Source: CABQCM01 sp965145485 (GTDB lineage Bacteria; Bacillota; Clostridia; Oscillospirales; Acutalibacteraceae). From it: 64,000 bases of DNA. The notes beneath the pieces are model-generated. The model saw only the letters and a list, made by a program, of their open reading frames with translations, was not told the origin of the DNA and made no database searches. The DNA lies in NCBI GenBank assembly GCA_965145485.1, contig CBCTCU010000008.1, positions 16,944 to 80,943 on the forward strand. The letters are read 5' to 3'. The translations under genes were made by a program, and so were the position numbers. Positions 43,937 through 52,239 of the stretch are shown here, one piece after another. Position 1 is the first letter of the stretch. Each line of letters starts with the position of its first letter.

Positions 43937-45165
43937 CCGGCTCCTTCCTCCAGCGCATACGCCTTGCGGCGGGCGCGGCCGGGGGGATGGAGCTTGCAGC
44001 CGCGCGTTCCCTCGTGCGGTATCAGGCCGGGATGTACGCCGGCCTTCTCTCGAATCACGGGGAACACGCGGTGTGGACCAATATGGCCATGCCGACCGAG
44101 GCGATCTATGCCCTTGGCCTGACCCCGGTCCATATGGAGCTGACCGCCGGATGGCTGTCCACACTGGGGCTGGCGGGCAGGTGTATCCGCGCGGCCGAGG
44201 AGGCGGGCGTGCCCGTCTCTTTGTGCTCTTACCACAAGGCCCTCATCGGCGCGATGGAGCTGGAGGAGCTCCCGCCGCCCCGCTACGCGGTCTGTACCAG
44301 CCATATCTGCGACGGGGGCAACGGCATGCTGCAATACTTCCGCCGCCGCTTCGGGACCAAGACCCATCTGATCAGCGTACCCTATCATCGCGAGGCGTTG
44401 GGCGCGCTCGACTATGTGAGCGCCCAGATGGAGGAGGCGATCCACGCCCTGGCCGCGGATACCGGCCGCGGGGTGGACCGGCAGGCCTTGCAGCGGGCCG
44501 CACGCTGTTCCAACGAGCAGCGCCGCGACTGGTTACGGGCGAACAATCTGCGCAAAACCAAGGTCCTGTTCCCCGGGCACCTCGCTTTGCGCAACCTTTT
44601 TGGCGTCTCCTTCCTCAGCGGCAGCGAGGTGGGCTGCAAGATCGCGCGGGAGCATCTCTCCCAGCTCACCGCCCTCTCGCAGGGGGAGAAAAGCCCGATG
44701 CCCGGCGGGACAGGCAAGCGGGTGCTGTGGGTTCACTTCGCCCCGCTGCACGCGGGGGAGCTCATGCGCTGGTTTGAAGCGGAGGGCTGCCAGATTGCCT
44801 TTGATATCACCGGCTGGGTTTATTGGCCCCGGCTGGACGAGGATGAGCCGGTACGCTCCTTTGCCCGCAAAGCGGCGTCCCATTTCTATTTGGGCGAAAG
44901 CCGGGAACGCATGGAGCTGTATCGCCGCGTCATCCGCGAGTTCCATATCGACGCGTTGGTGCTGCTCGCCCATTCGGGATGTCGCGCCATCCCCGGCGCC
45001 GCCTGGGAGCTGCGGCGGCTCAGCCGGCAGCTGCGCCTGCCTTTTTTGGAGCTGCCCGGCGACTGTATCGACCCGCGCGGTATGCCGCGCGAACAGGCGC
45101 GGCTGAGGATGGAGGCCTTTCGGGAAAGCCTGATGGATCGAGTGGATGGAGGAGATAGACCATGA
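43933..45165 (+). CDS. BCR/HGD-family subunit (larger subunit)
   Basis: 410 residues, partner of the preceding gene. Family marks: an N-terminal active-site entry (WTNMAMPTEAIYALGLTPVHMEL), Cys98 in VSLCSYHKALIGAMELEELPPPRYAVCTSHICDGG (with Cys121 and Cys126), and Cys350 in LAHSGCRAIPGAAWELRR, then LPFLELPGDCID and ARLRMEAF. The PPPRYAVCTSHICDGG region equals the family's PxPDxxVxxxxxCDG. ATP-driven reduction by the activator at 29962 would allow dehydration of a hydroxyacyl chain or reduction of an aromatic or unsaturated thioester. Overlaps fabG by ATGA. Confidence 0.86.
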   Translation: MTGSFLQRIRLAAGAAGGMELAAARSLVRYQAGMYAGLLSNHGEHAVWTNMAMPTEAIYALGLTPVHMELTAGWLSTLGLAGRCIRAAEEAGVPVSLCSYHKALIGAMELEELPPPRYAVCTSHICDGGNGMLQYFRRRFGTKTHLISVPYHREALGALDYVSAQMEEAIHALAADTGRGVDRQALQRAARCSNEQRRDWLRANNLRKTKVLFPGHLALRNLFGVSFLSGSEVGCKIAREHLSQLTALSQGEKSPMPGGTGKRVLWVHFAPLHAGELMRWFEAEGCQIAFDITGWVYWPRLDEDEPVRSFARKAASHFYLGESRERMELYRRVIREFHIDALVLLAHSGCRAIPGAAWELRRLSRQLRLPFLELPGDCIDPRGMPREQARLRMEAFRESLMDRVDGGDRP

Positions 45166-45911
45166 GCTTGCAGAACAAAACCATTCTGGTCACCGGCGGC
45201 AGCCGCGGCATCGGGCGCAGCATTGTGCTTGATCTGGCCGAGCGGGGAGCCAACGTGGCCTTTACTTACCATACCGGAGCGGACAGCGCAAAGAAGGTCG
45301 AGAAGATCGCCCAGCAGCGGGGTGGCAACGCAACCGGCTACGAGCTGGATGTGCGGCGGCGCGATGAGGTCGAACGGCTGGTGCAGCTGCTCGATCTCGG
45401 GCGCCGGGGGCTGGACGGCCTGGTCAACAACGCCGGCGTCCGCATGGATCGAACCCTGCTGAACATGAGCGAGGAGGAGTGGGAGGCCGTTATCGCCACC
45501 GATCTCACGGGGATATTTTATCTCACCCGGGCGGTGCTGCCGGCCATGTTTGCCCGCCGCAAGGGCAGAATCGTCAGCATCGGCTCGGTCAGCGGAATCA
45601 GCGGCCTGGCAGGACAGGCCAATTACTCAGCCGCCAAGGCCGGAATCATCGGCTTTACCAAGGCTCTGGCCAAAGAAACGGCGATGTTTGGCATTGCCGC
45701 CAATGTGGTCGCGCCCGGCCCGGTCGATACCGGCATGCTCGATGGGATGGACGAAAAACAGGTGCAGCGTCTGTTGCAGGGGGTGCCCATGCGCCGTCTT
45801 TGTACCCCCGACGAGGTGGCCAAGCTGACCTCCTTTTTGCTCGACGACGGCTTGTCGCCCGCCTATCTTACCGGCCAGGTGATCGCCCTCGACGGGGGGA
45901 TGGGTCTGTGA
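45162..45911 (+). CDS. fabG: 3-oxoacyl-ACP reductase (SDR family)
   Basis: 249-residue NAD(P)H-dependent short-chain dehydrogenase reducing the beta-keto group after each condensation. Shows TGGSRGIGRSI (cofactor loop), LVNNAGVRMD, catalytic Ser in IGSVSGISG, YSAAKAG (Tyr and Lys), and the end LTGQVIALDGG typical of FabG. It is embedded between the BCR/HGD subunits and the GGDEF-NHL gene, overlapping both (ATGA and GTGA). With FabZ and FabK further on it completes a reductive cycle. Confidence 0.95.
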   Translation: MSLQNKTILVTGGSRGIGRSIVLDLAERGANVAFTYHTGADSAKKVEKIAQQRGGNATGYELDVRRRDEVERLVQLLDLGRRGLDGLVNNAGVRMDRTLLNMSEEEWEAVIATDLTGIFYLTRAVLPAMFARRKGRIVSIGSVSGISGLAGQANYSAAKAGIIGFTKALAKETAMFGIAANVVAPGPVDTGMLDGMDEKQVQRLLQGVPMRRLCTPDEVAKLTSFLLDDGLSPAYLTGQVIALDGGMGL

Positions 45912-47476
45912 GCGCTTTGCACGACGGGTCGGATCCCCTGACCGGCCTTCCCGGCCGCGAGGAGGCCGCGCGGGAGATAGAAGGGCTCCTGGCACAGGGG
46001 ATGACCCTGTGGGTCGGGCTTCTTGATGTGGACTTTTTTTATAATATCTGCGCACGGGTCGGCCGAAAAGAGGGCGACGGTATTTTGCGCCGCCTGGCGG
46101 CCCTGCTGCGGGAGGCGGCGGGCGGGCAGGCCTACCGGGTCGGCGGGGACGAATTCCTACTGCTCGCTACGGGAAACGATCGGGCGGCCCCGACCGAATT
46201 TTTCCAATCGCTCCGCCGGCGGGTCGCCCGCGCCGGCCTTGTCACCCTGCCGCCCTATGAAAAGGTTCCGGTTCGCGTGAGCATCGGCGTGGCCCGGGCG
46301 AGGGGGCCGATGGACTCCTTTGTCGTGATCAAGACGGCCGAAATTGCCCTGCAAAGCGCCAAAAAGATGGGGCGATATCGGGTTGAGGTACTGGATGCGG
46401 AGGGATTACAATGTAGGGCGCAGGGCCGGCTGCACACCCTGGTGGGGCACGCGCTGCGAGGCGACTGTGCCGAGGGAACGCCTGCTTACGAGGCTTCTCT
46501 CGCCGAACCCTATGGGGTGGAGTTCGCAGGGGAAGATCGACTGATTTATGCCGACCGCTCCAATCATCGGATCAAGCAGGTGCGCCGGGGGATGGTTACC
46601 ACTCTTTGCGGTACGGGGCAAAGCGGTTTCTCGGGCGACGGCGGCCCGGCCGGACAGGCCCGGCTGTGCAAACCCAGCGGCGTGGCCTTCGCGCCGGAGA
46701 GCGGCAGGATTTACATCGCTGACACCGGCAATCACCGGATTCGGATGATCGAGCGCGGCGTTATCACCACCCTTTGCGGCACGGGGCAAAGCGGCTTTTC
46801 GGGCGACGGCGGCCCCGGCGCAAAGGCGCAACTCAATCGTCCGGGCGGCGTGGCGGCCGACAGCCGGGGCAATGTCTACACCAACGATTACGGCAACAAC
46901 CGCATCCGGCGCATTGACCCGCGGGGGATGGTTTCCACCGTGGCAGGGTGTGGGGAGTACGGTTACCGGGGGGATCATGGAAAGGCGGCGGACGCCTGTC
47001 TTGACCGTCCCTACGGATTGTGCGTCACCCCCGATGGCGAGCTGCTCTTTATCGCCGACTACGGCAACCACTGCATCCGAATGGTGGAACTCTCGGCCGG
47101 CCGGATTAGCACCTTGTGCGGCACAGGCTCTCCCGGCTATGCGGGGGACGGCGGCCCGGGCGCCGAGGCCCGTCTCAACTCCCCCTACTGGGTCTCGCTC
47201 TACCGGCGGGATATTCTGCTCATTGCCGACGCGGGCAACCATTGCATCCGGGCGATGAACCTGTCGACCGGCGTCATTGAGACCGTCTGCGGAAACGGGG
47301 AGCCGGGCTATGTCGACTCGGACGACCCCGCCCGCATGCGGCTGCGCATTCCGGCCGGTATGGCGGCGCGGCATGGCGAGATGATCGTCGCCGATTACGG
47401 CAACAACGCGATACGCCGCTGCCTTCTGCGCGAGGAGGATTTGCCCGGCGGGGGAAAGGATGGGAAACTCTCATGA
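45908..47476 (+). CDS. GGDEF domain-NHL beta-propeller fusion protein
   Basis: 522 residues, GTG start overlapping the fabG stop as GTGA. Residues ~8-165 are a GGDEF domain: DPLTGLPGREEA, LLDVDFF, and an intact RVGGDEFLLLA signature, so cyclic-di-GMP synthesis is possible; the inhibitory RxxD site is not conserved. Residues ~195-510 hold six NHL repeats of about 56 residues (GTGQSGFSGDGGP, IYIADTGNHRIR) forming a beta-propeller. No signal peptide, transmembrane helix or sensor domain is seen, so it is cytosolic. I know of no standard protein with this architecture. A propeller that senses or scaffolds the pathway and controls the cyclase is one reading. Confidence 0.85.
   Translation: MSALHDGSDPLTGLPGREEAAREIEGLLAQGMTLWVGLLDVDFFYNICARVGRKEGDGILRRLAALLREAAGGQAYRVGGDEFLLLATGNDRAAPTEFFQSLRRRVARAGLVTLPPYEKVPVRVSIGVARARGPMDSFVVIKTAEIALQSAKKMGRYRVEVLDAEGLQCRAQGRLHTLVGHALRGDCAEGTPAYEASLAEPYGVEFAGEDRLIYADRSNHRIKQVRRGMVTTLCGTGQSGFSGDGGPAGQARLCKPSGVAFAPESGRIYIADTGNHRIRMIERGVITTLCGTGQSGFSGDGGPGAKAQLNRPGGVAADSRGNVYTNDYGNNRIRRIDPRGMVSTVAGCGEYGYRGDHGKAADACLDRPYGLCVTPDGELLFIADYGNHCIRMVELSAGRISTLCGTGSPGYAGDGGPGAEARLNSPYWVSLYRRDILLIADAGNHCIRAMNLSTGVIETVCGNGEPGYVDSDDPARMRLRIPAGMAARHGEMIVADYGNNAIRRCLLREEDLPGGGKDGKLS
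46604..46819 (+). repeat. Near-identical NHL-coding DNA repeat
   Basis: The 47-base stretch at 46604-46650 recurs at 46772-46819, offset 168 bases (56 codons), with three differences in the first ~43 bases, all synonymous. This points to recent duplication or gene conversion of one propeller blade. Confidence 0.8.
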
Positions 47477-48045
47477 GCAAACGACCGCTGCTGCGGGTTG
47501 CGGTGGAGGAGCTGATGCGCCACGGCCTGGGCGCGCTGAGCGTGCCCTCTCTCGCCAAACGCATGGGCCTGCGCCCCGACCTGGTGGGCTCCTATTTCCC
47601 CGGCGGGGACTGGCAATTGCGCATGGATGCGGTCGAGCATGCCGGTGTGGCCTGGGTGGATGAGATCCGTGCGAGGATGCGCGCCTTGGGGACGCCGCGG
47701 GAAAAGATCGCCCTTGTGTGCCGGGCCTATGCGCTGGGGAGCCGGGACTTCCCCGCCTCCCTCGACGGTTATCTCGATTTGTGGATGCAGGCCAGAGAGG
47801 GCAACGAGGAAATTCGCACCCGGCTGGGCAGGCTCTATCGTTTTTATGCCGAACAGTTTGCCGATGCGGTGGCCGAGGCCGGGGGAACCGGCGACGGGCC
47901 CACCCGCGAAGCCTTTGCCCATCTGGTCACCCTGCTCAGCGATATGCTGCATTTGCAGAGGATGCTGGGCAACCCAATCGAATTTTCGCAGATGGGACGC
48001 CTGCTCGACAACTTGGCGCAGCGCGTCCTGCTGGAGGAGACATGA
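47473..48045 (+). CDS. TetR-family transcriptional regulator
   Basis: 190 residues. The N-terminal helix-turn-helix reads AVEELMRHGLGALSVPSLAKRMGLRPDLVGSYFPGGDWQLR, the TetR layout with the terminal aromatic-Phe motif altered to GSYFPGGDW. The rest is a helical ligand-binding domain. ATGA overlaps on both sides put it inside the operon between a GGDEF-NHL protein and a radical SAM gene. It probably senses a pathway acyl intermediate, as FadR/FabT-like TetR proteins do, and regulates the cluster. Operator not identified. Confidence 0.8.
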   Translation: MSKRPLLRVAVEELMRHGLGALSVPSLAKRMGLRPDLVGSYFPGGDWQLRMDAVEHAGVAWVDEIRARMRALGTPREKIALVCRAYALGSRDFPASLDGYLDLWMQAREGNEEIRTRLGRLYRFYAEQFADAVAEAGGTGDGPTREAFAHLVTLLSDMLHLQRMLGNPIEFSQMGRLLDNLAQRVLLEET

Positions 48046-49433
48046 AAAGAATCGTGCTCTTTTATCCCGCTTTGACCAACAGCGGGGACGCGCCCACCCT
48101 TTACGTCGACCTGCCCTTGTCGGTCGTCACGCTGGCCGCCCAGTTCGACCCGGCGGAATTTGAGGTCGAGATCGTCGACGAGCGCCTTGGGCCTTGTATG
48201 CCGGACGAGATTGCCCGAAAGAGTACGGGCGCGCTGTTCGTTGGCATCAGCGCGATCACCAGCTACCAGATCGTCAACGGCCTGCGCATTGCCCGCGCCG
48301 TGCGCGACGGCGACAAGGCGGTCCCCATCGTCTGGGGAGGTTGGCATCCCAGCCTGATGCCCCAAGAGACCATCGCCCATCCGCTGGTCGATATGGTGGT
48401 GGTAGGGCAGGGAGAGCAGATCCTGCCCCTGCTCGCGCGCTGCCTGGCGCGGGGGGACGGCCTAGGCTCTGTCCCCAACCTGTGGTGGAAGCAAGGCGGG
48501 CGGGTGGTGCGAAATCCCCGGCGGGAATATCCCGACTTTCAGATGCCCCGCAATCTCATCGAGGGATACCGCCACCTCGACCTGACCCCGTATGTGCATC
48601 CTCAATGGGGGCACCGGCGGGTCATCGGGTATGAGTCCAGCCGGGGCTGTCCCTTTGCCTGCGCCTTCTGCTCGATCAGCGCGGTGTTTGAGCGCCGGTG
48701 GTACGGGCTGGAGGCCGCGCGGGTCGCAGGGGATATCGCCTGGCTGAAGGAACATTATGATATTGACGCGGTGCATTTTTTTGACAACAACTTCTTTATA
48801 GACCGCCGGCGGGCGGCGGATATCGCGCGGCAGTTTATCGAGCGCGGGCTCGATATCGCCTGGGACGGCACCGTGGTGGCCCAGCAGTTTGTGCGCTTTT
48901 CCCCCACCGAGCTCGACCGCTTGCGTGAGAGCGGGCTCTTCCGGGTCATTTTGGGCGGGGAGTCGGGGGACGAGGAGGTGCTCCGGCGTATCCACAAGCA
49001 GCACACCAACGAGCAGATGCTCGAGTCGGTGCGCATCTGCCGGGAATATGGCCTGCTGCCCTCTTTGTCGTTCATGGTGGGGTTCCCGTGGGATCCTGCG
49101 GGGGATGTGAGGCGCACCATTTCGCTCATTGAGCAGATCAAGCGCATTGAGCCCAGGATGGAAATCCTTCTCTTCCTATTTTCCCCCTATCTGGGCACGC
49201 CCCTTTACGAGGTGGCCAAGGACTACGGCATGGTATTCCCCGCCTCTCTCGAAGGGTGGGCCGGCTTTACCTACGACAAGGCCAATACCCCCTGGATCAC
49301 ACCGGCGCTGTCGCGTAAAATTTCCCGCTATCTCGCCTTTTTTGGCACCAAAGAGCTGTCGGGGGAGGAAGAGGCGTTTTTCCGGGGCTTTGAAGGAGGT
49401 GGTTCCCCATCGACAAGCTGTGCAGAGACCTGA
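48042..49433 (+). CDS. B12-binding-type radical SAM protein 4 (divergent)
   Basis: 463 residues. N-terminal B12-type domain (VWGGWHPSLMPQETI...MVVVGQGEQ), cluster motif CPFACAFC (Cys203, 207, 210), then a barrel with LGGESGDEEVLRRIHKQHTNEQ. It lacks the shared PTPxPGT...DYTLW segment of the other four and instead has SPYLGTPLYEVAKDYG, so it belongs to another branch, closer to BchE-like oxidases/cyclases in layout. It overlaps the TetR gene by ATGA, and its end overlaps the next gene. Confidence 0.88.
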   Translation: MKRIVLFYPALTNSGDAPTLYVDLPLSVVTLAAQFDPAEFEVEIVDERLGPCMPDEIARKSTGALFVGISAITSYQIVNGLRIARAVRDGDKAVPIVWGGWHPSLMPQETIAHPLVDMVVVGQGEQILPLLARCLARGDGLGSVPNLWWKQGGRVVRNPRREYPDFQMPRNLIEGYRHLDLTPYVHPQWGHRRVIGYESSRGCPFACAFCSISAVFERRWYGLEAARVAGDIAWLKEHYDIDAVHFFDNNFFIDRRRAADIARQFIERGLDIAWDGTVVAQQFVRFSPTELDRLRESGLFRVILGGESGDEEVLRRIHKQHTNEQMLESVRICREYGLLPSLSFMVGFPWDPAGDVRRTISLIEQIKRIEPRMEILLFLFSPYLGTPLYEVAKDYGMVFPASLEGWAGFTYDKANTPWITPALSRKISRYLAFFGTKELSGEEEAFFRGFEGGGSPSTSCAET

Positions 49434-50968
49434 TAAAAGAATTCAGCGGGCCCTCCTTTGGCCTGGTGCTGATTGACGTCGACTTTTTCCTGCGTTACCG
49501 CGTCAGGTTTTCCGAGCTCGACTGTGGCCATATCTGGGAGGAAATGCGTCGTTTCGTCGCGTCGGCCTTTGGGGAAGGGGCCATCTGCCGCTTTTCATCC
49601 GGGGACGAGATGGCCGTGCTGCTTCCCAGTGCGAGCAGGGAGGAGGCGGCAGAGCGGGCCGACCGGGTGCGTCGGGCCTTTCGCCGACAGAATTTTCTAC
49701 CTCCCTCCTTAGCCGGATACGCCCCGCTGCGCATGAGCTTCAGCGCGGGGGTGGTCGCCCGCCCGCAGGACGGCGCCGATGCCGACCGGCTGTCCAGGCT
49801 GGCGGTAAGCGCTTTGTTCCTGGCCAAAGCCGGGCGGCGAAACCAGGTCGCCGTCTTGGATGCATCAACGAATCCGGCGCAGGGACGCCGGCTGTGGGAC
49901 GGTCGGCTGTCGGTGCAGACGGTGCTGGGAAGATGGGGGCGCGTGGGACGCGTCAGCGCTTCGGTCAACGCCACGCAGGGGCTGCTTTACGAGCCGCAGG
50001 CCATCGCAGCCGACGGGATTGGCCGCCTGTTTGTGGCCGATACCGACAACCACCAGGCCCTCTGCCTGGAGGGCGGGCAGGTCTTTCCGGTGGCCGGGTG
50101 CGGAGAGTTTGGTTACACCGGCGACGGCGGTCCGGCAACGCGGGCCCGGCTGAATAAGCCGACCGCCCTGTGCGTCCACGGCCAGAAGCTCCTGATTGCC
50201 GATACCGGCAACGACGCCGTGCGGGAGGTTGACCTTCGCACGGGGGTCATTCTCACCCTGGCTGGCTGCGGGCAAGCCGGGCATACCGGCGACGGCGGCC
50301 CGGCAGCACTGGCCCGGCTGAACAAACCGGGCGGCCTGGCGGTCGACCGCTGGGGCAACGTCTATATCGACGACATCGCCAACAACGTCGTCCGCCGCCT
50401 CCTCCCGGACGGCGTTATCGAGCACTTTGCCGGCACGGGGGAATTTGGCCCGGACGGTGACGGCGGCCCGGCGCGTCAGGCGCTGTTCAACGAAATCTAT
50501 GGCATTGGCACCGACTGGCGGGGGGAGAGGCTCTATCTGGCCGATTACGGCAACCACCGCGTCCGCCAAATCGACCTTGCCAGCGGTATGGTGTCCACCA
50601 TAGCCGGGACAGGCCGGGCGGAGTACAGCGGGGATGGAGGCGAGGCGCTCCGGGCGGGGCTGTGCCGCCCAGTGGCGGTGTGCGGGGATGCGACGGGCAA
50701 TGTGCTCATCGCCGATGCCGGTAACAGCGCGGTGCGCATCGTCACGGCGGATGGCCTCATCTTTACCCTGGCCGGCGGGCTTGGCCCCGGGGCGGGGCGG
50801 GATGGGCCACTGGCCGGCTTCGCCCTGTGCAACCCCAACTCCCTGGCCGTTTCGCATTCCATTTATCTGCTCGACGGGGCCAACAACCGCGTTTGCCGGT
50901 TGTACCGGCCGCCGCACCAACGAAGGAGGAATACCGATGGAAAACATCACGATCGAACAAAAAATTAA
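49409..50968 (+). CDS. Degenerate GGDEF-NHL fusion protein, probable non-ATG start
   Basis: Sister of the protein at 45908. The GGDEF signature is degraded to SSGDEMAVL, so cyclase activity is unlikely and it may bind GTP or c-di-GMP or only dimerise. Six or so NHL repeats follow (GCGEFGYTGDGGP, LLIADTGNDAVREV). No ATG lies at the start: the domain begins LCRDLIKEF...LVLIDVDFF, and a strong AAGGAGG is nine bases before ATC 49409, which I take as start; GTG 49466 would delete the first helix. It overlaps the radical SAM gene upstream and ACP2 downstream. Confidence 0.75.
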   Translation: MDKLCRDLIKEFSGPSFGLVLIDVDFFLRYRVRFSELDCGHIWEEMRRFVASAFGEGAICRFSSGDEMAVLLPSASREEAAERADRVRRAFRRQNFLPPSLAGYAPLRMSFSAGVVARPQDGADADRLSRLAVSALFLAKAGRRNQVAVLDASTNPAQGRRLWDGRLSVQTVLGRWGRVGRVSASVNATQGLLYEPQAIAADGIGRLFVADTDNHQALCLEGGQVFPVAGCGEFGYTGDGGPATRARLNKPTALCVHGQKLLIADTGNDAVREVDLRTGVILTLAGCGQAGHTGDGGPAALARLNKPGGLAVDRWGNVYIDDIANNVVRRLLPDGVIEHFAGTGEFGPDGDGGPARQALFNEIYGIGTDWRGERLYLADYGNHRVRQIDLASGMVSTIAGTGRAEYSGDGGEALRAGLCRPVAVCGDATGNVLIADAGNSAVRIVTADGLIFTLAGGLGPGAGRDGPLAGFALCNPNSLAVSHSIYLLDGANNRVCRLYRPPHQRRRNTDGKHHDRTKN

Positions 50969-51203
50969 GCAAATTATTGCATCCCGTCTGAAGGATCAGT
51001 CCAAAATCGACTCCCTCGACCTGCATACGCCCCTGCTGTCGCTTGGCATCGATTCCATCCTGGCGCTGTCCATCCTGGTTGAGATTGAGGAGGCGTATGA
51101 GATCGAAATCGACGACAGCGATTTGAATATGGACAAAATCAAGGATATCGCCTCCTTTGCCGAACTGGTGCGGGGGTATTGCGGCGAGAATGGAAGGTCT
51201 TAA
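50937..51203 (+). CDS. Acyl carrier protein 2
   Basis: 88 residues with the attachment motif LGIDSILAL (Ser40) and ACP-like helices (LVEIEEAYEIEIDDSDL). GAAGGAGG precedes the ATG. It overlaps the preceding GGDEF-NHL gene by 32 bases and the following beta-propeller gene by 14. Its opening is Lys-rich (IEQKIKQIIASRLKDQSK), unlike ACP1 and ACP3, pointing to different partners. Confidence 0.92.
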   Translation: MENITIEQKIKQIIASRLKDQSKIDSLDLHTPLLSLGIDSILALSILVEIEEAYEIEIDDSDLNMDKIKDIASFAELVRGYCGENGRS

Positions 51204-51984
51204 GGCCCGCCTGCTGGCAGGGCGGGAGGCCGGGCTTTCGGCCCCCGCCGGCCTTTGCTTTTGGCAGGAGGATATCCTTGTCGCCGACATGGACAACCGC
51301 CGCGTCGTCCGCCTGACGCCGGGCGGGGAGGTCGCGCTGCTTGGCGGCGAGCCGCCGGCTATGGAAAAGCCCCTGGCCCTGGCGGCGGATGCTGCCTGCG
51401 TATGGGTGGCGGACGCGGTGAAAAAGACGATATGGCGGTGGCGGGCGGAGAAATGGGAAAGGGTGGTGTCACCCGGCTCTCTTTCGCCACCCCTCACCTT
51501 TCCCGGCGGGCTTGCGCTGTCGGAGGAGGGAAACCTCTATTTTACCGACTTTCTCACCAACCGCCTTTGCTGCCGTTATCCCGGCGGCGAATGCGGAGTA
51601 GTGGAGGACGTTGACTGTAAAAAGCCCTATGGGCTCTGCCAGTTCGATGGTGTGGTGTACCTGACCGACACCGCGCGCGGGCGGATTTTGCGCTACGCCA
51701 TCTCCCAGAAAGAATGCACCGTCCTGATCGATCGGGGGGAAGGGTGGAATCCCATTGCGCTGGGGGCGGCGGACGATGGCTGGCTGTATATCAGCACCGG
51801 ACGTACCCTGTGGCGCTTTTCCCTGCAACAGGGCGACCTTGAGAAGGTAGCCGACCCGTCCAGCTGGCGTGCGATGGGGCTGGGCAAGCTCTGCCACCTT
51901 GGCGCCATTGCCGCCCGGCCGGGCCGGGTCGTGGTGTCGGATACCATCCGCCATACCCTGACCGAGCTGACCTTTGCCCGCTGA
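51190..51984 (+). CDS. Stand-alone NHL/SMP-30-like beta-propeller protein
   Basis: 264 residues made of propeller-type repeats (LSAPAGLCFWQEDILVADMDNRRVVRL, FPGGLALSEEGNLYFTDFLTNRL, KPYGLCQFDGVVYLTDTARGRIL). No GGDEF domain and no signal peptide. Repeats are less regular than in the two fusion proteins. SMP-30-type propellers can be lactonases, but a metal-ligand set is not obvious, so a binding role is as likely. It overlaps ACP2 by 14 bases, a hint that propeller and carrier protein act together. Confidence 0.75.
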   Translation: MEGLKARLLAGREAGLSAPAGLCFWQEDILVADMDNRRVVRLTPGGEVALLGGEPPAMEKPLALAADAACVWVADAVKKTIWRWRAEKWERVVSPGSLSPPLTFPGGLALSEEGNLYFTDFLTNRLCCRYPGGECGVVEDVDCKKPYGLCQFDGVVYLTDTARGRILRYAISQKECTVLIDRGEGWNPIALGAADDGWLYISTGRTLWRFSLQQGDLEKVADPSSWRAMGLGKLCHLGAIAARPGRVVVSDTIRHTLTELTFAR

Positions 51985-52239
51985 CGTATGGCTCCGGCAA
52001 CGCCGCCGGTCTCCGGCGGAGGCCCATCTTTTGGGCAAGGACACTCCCTCCGTACACAAAGGGGAGGATGGTCGGGGTATCCTACGACGCCCCGCACAAG
52101 CATCAGCGCCCCTGTCAACCGGCATTTCACCCAAGTGCCAATGGGAGACAACGCCGGATTCTATCCGTTGTTTGTATAGGACCTTGGCCGTTTTTTGTTA
52201 AGGCAATCCAGAATAGGACGATATGGGGAGGTGGGCGAG

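Noticed and set aside
45908..51984. NHL proteins as secreted surface proteins
   Set aside because: None has a signal peptide or anchor, and all overlap cytosolic pathway genes.
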